A stretch of DNA of 15,381 bases from RGIG3002 sp045546775. Its GTDB lineage: Bacteria; Bacillota; Clostridia; Lachnospirales; Lachnospiraceae. The notes below the pieces were generated by a model that worked only from the letters and a program-made list of their open reading frames with translations, was not told the DNA's origin and ran no database searches. This document shows, in pieces, positions 7,272 through 13,737 of the stretch; position 1 is the first letter of the stretch; each line of letters begins with the position of its first letter. Made by a program: the position numbers and the translations under genes. The DNA lies in contig JAZQDM010000022.1 in assembly GCA_045546775.1 (NCBI GenBank), forward strand, positions 1 through 15,381, given 5' to 3'.

Positions 7272-8068
7272 AAAAAGAAGATCTGTTTGAGTTTTTCGGA
7301 GATATTGATAACCGGTATATTAAGGAGGTTCACAAGAAAAACAAGAGAGAAAAATTTTTTACATGGACTAAGTGGGAAACAATAGCAGCTTGCTTTGCCT
7401 TGTTTGTTTTATGTATTCCTATAATTAACCGATTATCACGAGTAGAGGATGATAATATACTCGTCGTTGAGTCAGTACCAATTGAAAATAATAATAAAGT
7501 CGAGGATTTACAGAGCAATAAAGAGGAGTCAGCCAATATCAAAGAAACGGAGTCAGAAGATGAAACATTAGCAGAGGGTGTTTCTAGCGAAGTACCGGAA
7601 ACTATTATAGAAGACGTTCCGGCAGACGGTAATGGAGAATACAATGAAGCAATAAACAGCAGCGATTTAACCAAAGATACTTCAGCCTTTTTTGGTGGTT
7701 CTTATACAGATGCTAACGGAAAATTTGTAATTGTACTTACGGAGGATACGCCGGCAAATAGAACGGCTATTTGCAAGGAACTTGGTAGAAGTGAAAGCAA
7801 TACTACTTTTGTAAAAGGTACTTATACATTGGAATATCTCACTGAGTTGCAGGAAAAGATAACAAATGCAATGGTAAATAAAGAGATTCCATTCGTGGTA
7901 TCTTCGGTTTTGAGTGAGACTACCAATAATATTATTATTGGTGTAACAACAATGGATGAAGCTGAGTTGGAAAAAGTATATGCCTTTGATACGATTGGCG
8001 GTGCAATCAAAGTTGAGTTTAGTGAGGGTGCTGGAAAAGAAGAGTTATTACTTCCTAAGACAGAATAA
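7268..8068 (+). CDS. Single-pass membrane protein, probable anti-sigma factor
   Basis: Probable membrane inhibitor of the sigma factor encoded just upstream. A short cytoplasmic N-terminus (1-34, MKKEDLFEFFGDIDNRYI) precedes one membrane segment (~37-55, ETIAACFALFVLCIPII). An acidic, low-complexity Glu/Ser/Asn linker (~58-137) leads to a compact extracellular domain (~140-252). That domain begins FFGGSYTDANGKFVIVLTED and continues with YTLEYLTELQEKI. The start is GTG 7268, overlapping the sigma stop by 4 bases, with GGAAAGGGG 9 bases upstream. No zinc-binding HxxxCxxC motif is present, so it is not a ZAS-type anti-sigma factor. Role is inferred from coupling and topology; the ectodomain pattern resembles protease prodomains (see findings). 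Confidence 0.75.
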   Translation: MKKEDLFEFFGDIDNRYIKEVHKKNKREKFFTWTKWETIAACFALFVLCIPIINRLSRVEDDNILVVESVPIENNNKVEDLQSNKEESANIKETESEDETLAEGVSSEVPETIIEDVPADGNGEYNEAINSSDLTKDTSAFFGGSYTDANGKFVIVLTEDTPANRTAICKELGRSESNTTFVKGTYTLEYLTELQEKITNAMVNKEIPFVVSSVLSETTNNIIIGVTTMDEAELEKVYAFDTIGGAIKVEFSEGAGKEELLLPKTE

Positions 8069-8106
8069 CAATTGTGAGATGCATTTAGAGTAAAAAAACA
8101 TAAAAC

Positions 8107-8144
8107 AAAAACCGGTCTGTAAATTATGCACAGTCCGGTTTTTT
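8107..8144. terminator. Bidirectional intrinsic terminator between convergent genes
   Basis: A stem of 9 bp (8107-8115 with 8135-8143), a T-T mismatch, then 4 more bp (8117-8120 with 8130-8133), closing a 9-base loop. T-rich tracts follow on both strands. It serves the plus-strand anti-sigma gene and the minus-strand XRE gene. Confidence 0.9.
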
Positions 8145-8166
8145 GTCGCTTGGAGAATCAAAGATT

Positions 8167-8640
8167 TTATTGTTTTAGTTTAATTTCATAATGTTTAAAG
8201 AAATAAAAGACAAATATTATGAATCCGATTAGTAAAAATAACAAACCGATTCCTGTTCCGTGATTATCGGGGAAATAGTAGTTTAGTGCGAAATGTATTG
8301 GTGCTAATAATACAGCAATTGCTGCCCAAATGAAGTTTAGTCTGACTAGGCTTTTTTGCGCTTTTGCTTTCTTATCTTGCAAATCAACCATGCTTTGTTC
8401 TGCCTTTTTTTGATACTCTTCCATAGTAGTGATCCTTTCTCCGTTGAGCAGTTCATTCACTGTGATACTTAGTATCTCACATAATTCAAGCATATTAGAA
8501 GCGTCAGGGAGACTTTTTCCGGTTTCCCACTTAGATACTGCTCTGTTGGAAATGTTTAATTTTTCTGCTAATTGCATTTGTGTAAGACCTTTGTCTTTGC
8601 GACAGGATGAAATGAATTTTCCAATCATTTCCTGATTCAT
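8167..8640 (-). CDS. XRE-family regulator with two C-terminal membrane segments
   Basis: The N-terminal Cro/C1-type helix-turn-helix (~6-62) is classic: IGKFISSCRKDKGLTQMQLAEKL, SNRAVSKWETGKSLPDASNMLELC. A charged, probably helical linker (~73-98, EEYQKKAEQSMVDLQDKKAKAQ) joins it to two hydrophobic segments (~102-120 and ~130-148) and a basic tail. The DNA-binding head should therefore be held at the inner face of the membrane. Start ATG (8638-8640) has a full AAGGAGGT (8655-8648). It lies downstream of the ABC exporter genes on the same strand, convergent with the anti-sigma gene. Target and signal unknown; self-regulation or control of the exporter is inference. Confidence 0.88.
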   Translation of the reverse strand: MNQEMIGKFISSCRKDKGLTQMQLAEKLNISNRAVSKWETGKSLPDASNMLELCEILSITVNELLNGERITTMEEYQKKAEQSMVDLQDKKAKAQKSLVRLNFIWAAIAVLLAPIHFALNYYFPDNHGTGIGLLFLLIGFIIFVFYFFKHYEIKLKQ

Positions 8641-8661
8641 TTTCGTTACCTCCTTGCAGTT

Positions 8662-8688
8662 AGTATACTTATTAAAAACTCATTACAA
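8662..8688 (-). promoter_or_regulatory. Weak candidate promoter for the XRE gene
   Basis: On the minus strand TTGTAA (8688-8683) and TATACT (8667-8662) are separated by only 15 bp. The predicted start near 8655 would leave a 15-base leader beginning at the ribosome binding site. The -10 is good but the spacing is poor. Confidence 0.3.
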
Positions 8689-8714
8689 CACGAAGTGCTG
8701 GTTGATTATAGGCA

Positions 8715-8743
8715 GTTCAACCGATGGTTGACCGGTGTTGAAC
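8715..8743. repeat. Nested inverted repeat between exporter 3' end and XRE gene
   Basis: GTTCAAC (8715-8721) and GTTGAAC (8737-8743) form 7-bp arms. Inside them CAACC-GAT-GGTTG (8718-8730) forms a competing tighter hairpin. No T-run follows on the minus strand, so it is not a standard terminator; transcript stabilisation or an operator role are both possible. Confidence 0.4.
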
Positions 8744-8748
8744 GCTTG

Positions 8749-10506
8749 TTAATTCGGCGCAAACTGGCTGTTATAAAGGGTTGCATAAAATCCGTTCTTG
8801 GCAAGCAACTCTTCGTGATTGCCTTGCTCGATGATATCACCGTTTTTCATCACAAGAATGACATCAGAGCCTTTGATGGTGGAAAGACGGTGGGCAACAA
8901 CAAAGCTGGTGCGTCCTTTCATCATTTCCTCAAATGCTTTCTGGATACGGATTTCTGTGCGCGTATCGATGGAGGAAGTGGCTTCGTCCAATATAAGCAT
9001 CGGCGGAAGTGTGAGCATAACGCGGGCAATGCAAAGGAGCTGTTTTTGGCCTTGTGACAAATTGCCGCCGTCTTCTGTAATCATCGTATCGTAGCCCTGC
9101 GGCATACGTTTGATAAAGCTGTGTGCATGAGATGCTTTTGCAGCAGCTATCATTTCTTCTTCGGTAGCATCCGGTTTGCCGTAGCAAATGTTTTCGCGGA
9201 TGGTGCCGGATTTTAACCATGTCTCCTGCAATACCATACCATAATTGCTTCGGAGACTGTCTCTTGTCATATCCGTAATCGGAACTTGATCCACCGAGAT
9301 TTTTCCGCTTTTTACATCATAAAAACGCATTAACAAATTGATAAGCGTACTTTTTCCGCAACCGGTGGGACCAACAATGGCGATGCGTTGTCCGGGCTCC
9401 ACATGAAGATTTAAGTCAGTAATAAGCTTTTGCTCCGGTGTGTAGGAAAAAGCAACATGTTCGATGTCCACAATGCCTTTGGCTTCTTCCAAAACATGTG
9501 CATCCGGTGCATCCGGTGTTTGCGGAGTCTGGGCAATCAGTTCAAAAACACGCTCGGCGCATGCAAACGCATTTTGCAGTTCGGTTACAACGCCGGAAAT
9601 TTCATTAAACGGTTTTGTATATTGGTTGGCGTAGCTCAAAAAGCAGGAGAGCTGACCAATAGAAAGCTTACCGGAAATCGCAAGGAAAGCGCCAACAATT
9701 GCAACACATGCATATACAAGTCCGTTGACAAAACGCGTTGCCGGATTTGTTACGGAGGAGAAGAAAATAGCTTTTACGCTACATTTCTGCAATTCATCAT
9801 TGATAGAGTCGAAACGTTCCTGGGCACGTTTTTCATAAGCAAATGCCTGTACTACTTTTTGATTTGCCACCATTTCGTTTGTAAGTGAAGTCAGACGGCC
9901 GCGTACTTCCGATTGTTTATGGAACATGGAAAAGGTACGCTTTGCGATAAAGCTTGCCACAAAAAGAGAAATCGGGGTAAGTACAACAACAACGATGGCA
10001 AGCACGACATTTACCGAAAGCATAAAAAGCAGTGTGGCAAGTATTGTAACAACGCCGGAAAACAGCTGTGTAAACCCCATCAAAAGACCGTCGGAAAACT
10101 GATCTACATCCGATACAATGCGGCTTAATATATCGCCGTGTTGTTTGGAATCTATATATTTTAAGGGCAGTTCCTGCATATGGTTGAAGGCACGAACGCG
10201 GATTTCTTTTACGACTTTATACGTAATATGGTTATTGCAAAGATTCATAAGCCACTGGATAGCAGCGGTAATTAAAATCAAAACAGCCATTTTTTGCAAA
10301 AGCGGGAGCAAAGCGTCAAAATTGACTTTGCCGGGGGCAACAATGTGGTCGATGGCGTCTCCCGTAAGAACCGGAATATACAAGGTCAGCACTACACTGA
10401 TTACCGCAAATACAAAGGATAAAACGACAAAAAAGGATTGCGGTTTAATGAGCGCAAAAATTTGCCGGATGGTTTCTTTTTTTAGTGTATTATTTTTTGT
10501 TTTCAT
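8749..10506 (-). CDS. Heterodimeric ABC exporter, canonical-site subunit (BmrD/TM288-like)
   Basis: Half-transporter with an N-terminal six-helix type IV exporter membrane domain (~1-320) and a C-terminal ATPase domain (~345-580). Walker A GPTGCGKST (379-387), Q-loop LQET, signature LSQGQ (483-487), Walker B MLILDE with catalytic Glu508, and switch His539 in VAHRLSTI. The catalytic residues are intact, but the signature has Gln for the first Gly. In heterodimeric exporters such as BmrCD, LmrCD or TM287/288 the canonical-Walker subunit often carries such a variant signature. The ATG start (10506-10504) overlaps the upstream subunit's TGA by 4 bases, with AGGAGGT (10522-10516) inside that gene. 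585 residues. Likely multidrug, peptide or lipid export; the substrate cannot be told. Confidence 0.93.
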   Translation of the reverse strand: MKTKNNTLKKETIRQIFALIKPQSFFVVLSFVFAVISVVLTLYIPVLTGDAIDHIVAPGKVNFDALLPLLQKMAVLILITAAIQWLMNLCNNHITYKVVKEIRVRAFNHMQELPLKYIDSKQHGDILSRIVSDVDQFSDGLLMGFTQLFSGVVTILATLLFMLSVNVVLAIVVVVLTPISLFVASFIAKRTFSMFHKQSEVRGRLTSLTNEMVANQKVVQAFAYEKRAQERFDSINDELQKCSVKAIFFSSVTNPATRFVNGLVYACVAIVGAFLAISGKLSIGQLSCFLSYANQYTKPFNEISGVVTELQNAFACAERVFELIAQTPQTPDAPDAHVLEEAKGIVDIEHVAFSYTPEQKLITDLNLHVEPGQRIAIVGPTGCGKSTLINLLMRFYDVKSGKISVDQVPITDMTRDSLRSNYGMVLQETWLKSGTIRENICYGKPDATEEEMIAAAKASHAHSFIKRMPQGYDTMITEDGGNLSQGQKQLLCIARVMLTLPPMLILDEATSSIDTRTEIRIQKAFEEMMKGRTSFVVAHRLSTIKGSDVILVMKNGDIIEQGNHEELLAKNGFYATLYNSQFAPN

Positions 10507-12242
10507 GCACCCATTACCTCCTCTTTTGATAATTGTGACAGGCAGATTTCGCGATAAACTTCACAAGATTTGAGAAGCTGTTCGTGAGTGCCGAAGCCTG
10601 CCAGTTCCCCATCGTCCAAAACGATAATATTGTCCGCATCTTTGATAGTAGAAGCGCGCTGTGATACAAGCAGTACGGTGCAATGGTCTGTGTTTTGGCG
10701 GATGGCTTTGCGGAGTGCTGCATCGGTAGCAAAATCGAGAGCGGAAGCGCTGTCATCCAAAATTAAAAATTCCGGATTATCAACAAGAGCTCTTGCAATT
10801 GTGAGTCGCTGTTTCTGACCACCGGAAAGGTTTGAACCGCCTTGTTCTACGAAAGAATCAAGCCCGTCTTTTTTTGCCTGTACAAATTCGAGTGCCTGTG
10901 CAGTTTTCAGTGCTTTTGTTATCTCTTCATCAGTGGCATCTTCTTTGCCGAATTGAATGTTTTCACGTATTGTCCCTTTGAACAAAACTGCTTTTTGGGG
11001 TACGATGCCAAATTTTTGACGCAACGTTTCCAGTGGTATATTTTTCACATTTACGCCGTGCAACAGCACTTCGCCGACTGTGGCATCATAAAAACGTGGC
11101 AAAAGGTTTACCAGCGTGGATTTGCCGGAACCGGTACCGCCTATAATACCGATAGTTTGTCCTTTTTTTATGGAGAAATTGATGTTTTCCAGAGAATATT
11201 CTTTGGATTCTCCATAGGCAAAGGAAACATCCCGGAAGACAATCGCATCGTCCGTTTCCTGGGCGGTAGCGTTATTGTCTGCGCAAGCATCGGTAATGCC
11301 GGGAGTCAAATCCAATACTTCCGATACGCGGTTTGCACATGCCAGCGATTTGGTTATGGTGATAATCAAGTTTGCAAGCTTAATCAGTTCCACCAAAATT
11401 TGGGACATATAATTTACCAATGCGATGACTTCGCCTTGGGTCAGAATGCCGCTGTCTACCTGCAAGCCGCCAAACCATACGATGATGAGCAGGGCAACGT
11501 TTACAATAATGTAAGTAACCGGGTTTAAAAAGGCGGAAATGCGTCCTACAAAAACCTGTAAGTCCATCAGGTGGTCATTGGCATCGAGGAACGCTTCTTT
11601 TTCCTGTTCCTGTCTGCAGACAGAGCGCACTACGCGTACACCGGTTAAGTTTTCTCTTGTAATCAAAAGAACTTTATCCAGCTGTTTTTGTACTTTTTTA
11701 AAAAGCGGGATGCTGGCCGCCATAATGCCAAACACAACAATGGCAAGAAGCGGGATGGCAACTACAAATACAAGCGCCGCTTTTACATCAATGGTAAACG
11801 CCATAATCATAGCGCCAAACACGATAAAAGGAGAGCGCAAAAACAAACGCAAAAACAAGTTGACACCGGACTGAATCTGGTTGATGTCGCTTGTCATTCG
11901 TGTAATGAGCGTAGAAGTTCCTGTTTTGTCAATTTCTTCATAAGAAAGAGCGTTGATATGCCGGAACAGGTCGCTGCGCAGCGCCGTGCCGAAACCTACC
12001 GCAGCTTTTGCCGAAAAGTACTGTGCCGTCAGGGAGCAAACGAGCCCGATGATGCCCAGTAATACAAGCAAAGCGCCCATTTTTCCGATATAACCAAAAT
12101 CTTCTTTGCGAATGCCCACGTCGATAATGCCTGCAATAACAAGCGGAACAAACAGTTCAAAGCTTGCTTCCAGCATTTTAAAAAGCGGGGCAATGATACT
12201 TTCTTTGCGATATGCTTTTAAATAACGTAATAACTTTTTCAT
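10503..12242 (-). CDS. Heterodimeric ABC exporter, degenerate-site subunit (BmrC/TM287-like)
   Basis: Half-transporter of 579 residues, with membrane domain ~1-310 and ATPase ~333-570. Walker A GGTGSGKST (368-376) and signature LSGGQ (472-476) are intact. The Walker B reads FLILDD, so the catalytic Glu is Asp (497), and the H-loop reads VSQRAS, so the switch His is Gln (528). This is the expected asymmetry of heterodimers: this half supplies a good signature to the partner's working site. Start ATG 12242-12240 follows GGGAAGG at proper spacing and gives the usual MKKLLRYLKAYRKES opening. The frame is open to 12308 with another ATG, but that lies upstream of the predicted transcription start. 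It is transcribed first, with the canonical subunit downstream. Confidence 0.92.
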   Translation of the reverse strand: MKKLLRYLKAYRKESIIAPLFKMLEASFELFVPLVIAGIIDVGIRKEDFGYIGKMGALLVLLGIIGLVCSLTAQYFSAKAAVGFGTALRSDLFRHINALSYEEIDKTGTSTLITRMTSDINQIQSGVNLFLRLFLRSPFIVFGAMIMAFTIDVKAALVFVVAIPLLAIVVFGIMAASIPLFKKVQKQLDKVLLITRENLTGVRVVRSVCRQEQEKEAFLDANDHLMDLQVFVGRISAFLNPVTYIIVNVALLIIVWFGGLQVDSGILTQGEVIALVNYMSQILVELIKLANLIITITKSLACANRVSEVLDLTPGITDACADNNATAQETDDAIVFRDVSFAYGESKEYSLENINFSIKKGQTIGIIGGTGSGKSTLVNLLPRFYDATVGEVLLHGVNVKNIPLETLRQKFGIVPQKAVLFKGTIRENIQFGKEDATDEEITKALKTAQALEFVQAKKDGLDSFVEQGGSNLSGGQKQRLTIARALVDNPEFLILDDSASALDFATDAALRKAIRQNTDHCTVLLVSQRASTIKDADNIIVLDDGELAGFGTHEQLLKSCEVYREICLSQLSKEEVMGA

Positions 12243-12258
12243 ATTGAACCTTCCCAAA

Positions 12259-12287
12259 TTGTGTAATAAAATATATGTCAGTATAAT
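12259..12287 (+). promoter_or_regulatory. Sigma-A promoter of the zinc-ribbon gene
   Basis: TTGTGT (12259-12264), a 17-bp spacer and a perfect TATAAT (12282-12287). The start is expected near 12294. The -10 covers four of the six bases of the opposing exporter -10 box. Confidence 0.65.
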
Positions 12288-12308
12288 ACTTTTCAATTTT
12301 TGTTGCAA
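12280..12308 (-). promoter_or_regulatory. Sigma-A promoter of the ABC exporter operon
   Basis: On the minus strand TTGCAA (12308-12303), a 17-bp spacer and TATACT (12285-12280). The start is expected near 12273, leaving a leader of about 30 bases with its ribosome binding site. The -10 overlaps the -10 of the divergent plus-strand promoter. Confidence 0.72.
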
Positions 12309-12325
12309 TAAGGAGGAAACTTAAA

Positions 12326-12613
12326 ATGCTTATTATTTGGGGGACAAAACCTTTTATTAAGGAGATGGGAAGTTCCATGCGGCCATATCGATGCGGCAAT
12401 TGCGGAAATGTGTCAAATTACCGTGTTTTCCGCAGATGGACTTGGTTTACATTATTTTGGATACCGATTATTCCGCTTGGAAAAAAATATTTTATTACAT
12501 GTCCGATTTGTAATTATGGAAGTAAAATCAAGAAAAATCAGGCACTTATGGAAATAGGCGAAACAGCTACTGTTATTGAGCAAAAGCCTAACGGAAATGA
12601 AATACAGATGTAG
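12326..12613 (+). CDS. Small zinc-ribbon protein (zinc_ribbon_15-like)
   Basis: A 95-residue protein with two Cys pairs, CGNC (Cys23, Cys26) and CPIC (Cys59, Cys62), the four ligands of a zinc ribbon. Between them lies a hydrophobic, aromatic stretch (WTWFTLFWIPIIPLGKKYFITCP). The opening LIIWGTKPFIKEMG and the IPIIPLGKKY block match the small family I know as zinc_ribbon_15, whose function is not established. The C-terminal tail is polar. ATG 12326 has AGGAGG (12311-12316) nine bases upstream. Monocistronic: its own promoter and terminator. Divergent from the exporter genes, with which it shares the promoter region. Confidence 0.82.
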   Translation: MLIIWGTKPFIKEMGSSMRPYRCGNCGNVSNYRVFRRWTWFTLFWIPIIPLGKKYFITCPICNYGSKIKKNQALMEIGETATVIEQKPNGNEIQM

Positions 12614-12616
12614 AAC

Positions 12617-12659
12617 AAAAAAGAGGCAAGCAATGATTACCTTGCGAGCCTCTCTTTTT
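12617..12659. terminator. Bidirectional terminator between zinc-ribbon and DUF3592-like genes
   Basis: GAGGC (12623-12627) pairs with GCCTC (12647-12651), extended outward by A-T pairs and inward by AAG/CTT across a small bulge. T-runs lie on both strands (CTTTTTA on plus; CTTTTTTG on minus). It fits the convergent gene ends on either side. Confidence 0.85.
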
Positions 12660-12679
12660 ATTGTTTGCTAAAAAATGTC

Positions 12680-13099
12680 TTATTTTCGGTATACAAACCG
12701 AACAATGATACCAATGACAGCCGCAACGGCAGCGCCTATCAAAAGTTGGTTTCCGCGCGTGTTTGTTGCATGCGGGTCTTTGAGAATAACTTCTTCATTG
12801 TCCGGATGTACCCAAATAGCAATTTCACCTTCCCGGACATATTCTGTATGTTGCTCGATTCTGCATGTATACGGTTCCTCATCATAATAGTAAAGTAAAT
12901 CAAAATTATAGCGCTCCACATGGCTGCGGGCTGTATCATAACTGACATCTTCAACATTAGAAACGTAACCGGTGGAACTGTCATAGTCCAATGCATCCAT
13001 CGTATGGAGTTTCATTGCTATGCCGATAAAAGCACAACAAAAGGTAATGAAGAAACAAAGACGATACGGTCTTTGAATGAGCCAAAAAAGATTTGACAT
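12680..13099 (-). CDS. Two-pass membrane protein, DUF3592-like
   Basis: A 139-residue protein with one membrane segment near each end (~12-29 and ~117-135) and a soluble domain between them. The central domain (GYVSNVEDVSY, YNFDLLYYYDEEPYTCR, GEIAIWVHPDNEEVIL) follows the pattern of DUF3592 proteins: a beta-rich domain ending in a Gly-x-(I/V)-x-(I/V)-x-(V/Y)-x-P-x-(N/D) strand. Start ATG (13099-13097) follows a strong GGGAGGA. No function is known for the family. It has its own promoter and a striking dyad at the predicted start site, and it is not in an operon with its neighbours. Family assignment is from memory of the pattern. Confidence 0.7.
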   Translation of the reverse strand: MSNLFWLIQRPYRLCFFITFCCAFIGIAMKLHTMDALDYDSSTGYVSNVEDVSYDTARSHVERYNFDLLYYYDEEPYTCRIEQHTEYVREGEIAIWVHPDNEEVILKDPHATNTRGNQLLIGAAVAAVIGIIVRFVYRK

Positions 13100-13133
13100 A
13101 AGTAAGTCCTCCCTCGTGTAAAGTTTTATTCCT

Positions 13134-13156
13134 ATTATGAAACGTTACTTCATAAT
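13134..13156. promoter_or_regulatory. Perfect 8-bp dyad at the DUF3592-like gene start site
   Basis: ATTATGAA (13134-13141), seven bases, TTCATAAT (13149-13156). The arms are perfect inverted copies. The minus-strand transcript should start near 13155, inside the dyad, so it could be a repressor operator or a 5'-terminal mRNA hairpin. Confidence 0.55.
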
Positions 13157-13161
13157 ATTAC

Positions 13162-13190
13162 ATTATAAACAATACGTTGAGTGTGGTCAA
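13162..13190 (-). promoter_or_regulatory. Sigma-A promoter of the DUF3592-like gene
   Basis: On the minus strand TTGACC (13190-13185), a 17-bp spacer and a perfect TATAAT (13167-13162). The expected start is near 13155, giving a leader of about 55 bases. The region 13100-13394 has no gene; it holds this promoter, the dyad, and the rpsO promoter and leader. Confidence 0.82.
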
Positions 13191-13270
13191 ACAATTAAAT
13201 ATGTTTTGGATTGTGAGGTGTCGGATATATTGCGTCACGACAAAACACGTTAAATTTGCAAAAATAGTAG

Positions 13271-13299
13271 TTTACATAGTAAAAATAGTGTGATAAAAT
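13271..13299 (+). promoter_or_regulatory. Sigma-A promoter of rpsO
   Basis: TTTACA (13271-13276), a 17-bp spacer and TAAAAT (13294-13299), with an upstream TG (13291-13292) giving an extended -10. The start is expected near 13306, leaving a structured leader of about 90 bases. Confidence 0.72.
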
Positions 13300-13317
13300 A
13301 AGCGAGTATGAGATTTA

Positions 13318-13365
13318 GCCACTGCTCAGAAATTGGACGACTCCGACCGTTTCTTAGTATATGGC
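13318..13365 (+). promoter_or_regulatory. rpsO mRNA leader hairpin, candidate S15 autoregulatory element
   Basis: The leader folds into one extended hairpin. The outer stem is GCCA (13318-13321) with TGGC (13362-13365). The middle stem is 13325-13332 with 13350-13357, with one C-U mismatch. The inner stem is TTGGA (13333-13337) with TCCGA (13342-13346), closing a CGAC loop. The inner stem contains a U-G pair (13334/13345) next to a G-C pair (13335/13344), the kind of step S15 recognises in 16S rRNA. It ends 15 bases before the GGAGG of rpsO. S15 control of its own mRNA is well known in several bacteria; its presence here is inference. Confidence 0.5.
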
Positions 13366-13394
13366 GATTGTAAAAAATAAGGAGGAAAACAAAC

Positions 13395-13661
13395 ATGATC
13401 TCTAAAGAAAAGAAAACCGCAATTATCAAAGAATACGCTAGAACAGAAGGCGACACAGGTTCACCGGAAGTACAGGTAGCAGTATTAACAGCTAGAATTC
13501 AGGAACTTACAGAGCATTTAAAAGACAACCCGAAGGATCACCACTCCAGAAGAGGTCTTTTGAAAATGGTTGGTCAGAGAAGAGGCTTACTTGCTTACTT
13601 AAAGAAAACAGATATCGAAAGATACCGTTCTTTGATTGCAAGACTCGGACTCAGAAAGTAA
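13395..13661 (+). CDS. rpsO: 30S ribosomal protein S15
   Basis: Primary-binding small-subunit protein that docks on 16S rRNA helices 20-22 and orders the platform. The 88 residues are the family's exact usual length. Hallmarks: EYARTEGDTGSPEVQVAVLTARI, then LTEHLKDNPKDHHSRRGLLKMVGQRRGLLAYLKK and the final Arg/Lys tail RLGLRK. ATG 13395 follows GGAGG (13381-13385). It has its own promoter and a structured leader, and is followed by a strong terminator and then pnp, the conserved rpsO-pnp pair. Confidence 0.99.
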   Translation: MISKEKKTAIIKEYARTEGDTGSPEVQVAVLTARIQELTEHLKDNPKDHHSRRGLLKMVGQRRGLLAYLKKTDIERYRSLIARLGLRK

Positions 13662-13674
13662 TGAATTTGATAGT

Positions 13675-13711
13675 AAAAGGCGGACACGGAGCTTTGCTCA
13701 CCGCCTTTTTT
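13675..13711 (+). terminator. Intrinsic terminator after rpsO
   Basis: GGCGG (13679-13683) pairs with CCGCC (13701-13705), with an inner GAG/CTC stem (13689-13691 region with 13697-13699), followed by six T residues. It should end most rpsO transcripts, with some read-through into pnp if pnp lacks its own promoter. Confidence 0.9.
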
Positions 13712-13737
13712 CTATAAAAACATTGCCAAAAGGCATA

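Noticed and set aside
10842..11528. 228-residue plus-strand open frame antisense to the exporter
   Set aside because: Covered by a well-conserved ABC subunit on the other strand; Cys/Phe/Tyr-rich shadow composition.
12243..12308. Longer N-terminus of the exporter subunit from ATG 12308
   Set aside because: That ATG overlaps the -35 box; the predicted transcript begins near 12273, and ATG 12242 has a good ribosome binding site and the usual family opening.
13206..13231. TTGGAT ... TATATT as an upstream rpsO promoter
   Set aside because: The spacer is only 14 bp; the TTTACA-N17-TAAAAT pair downstream is far better.
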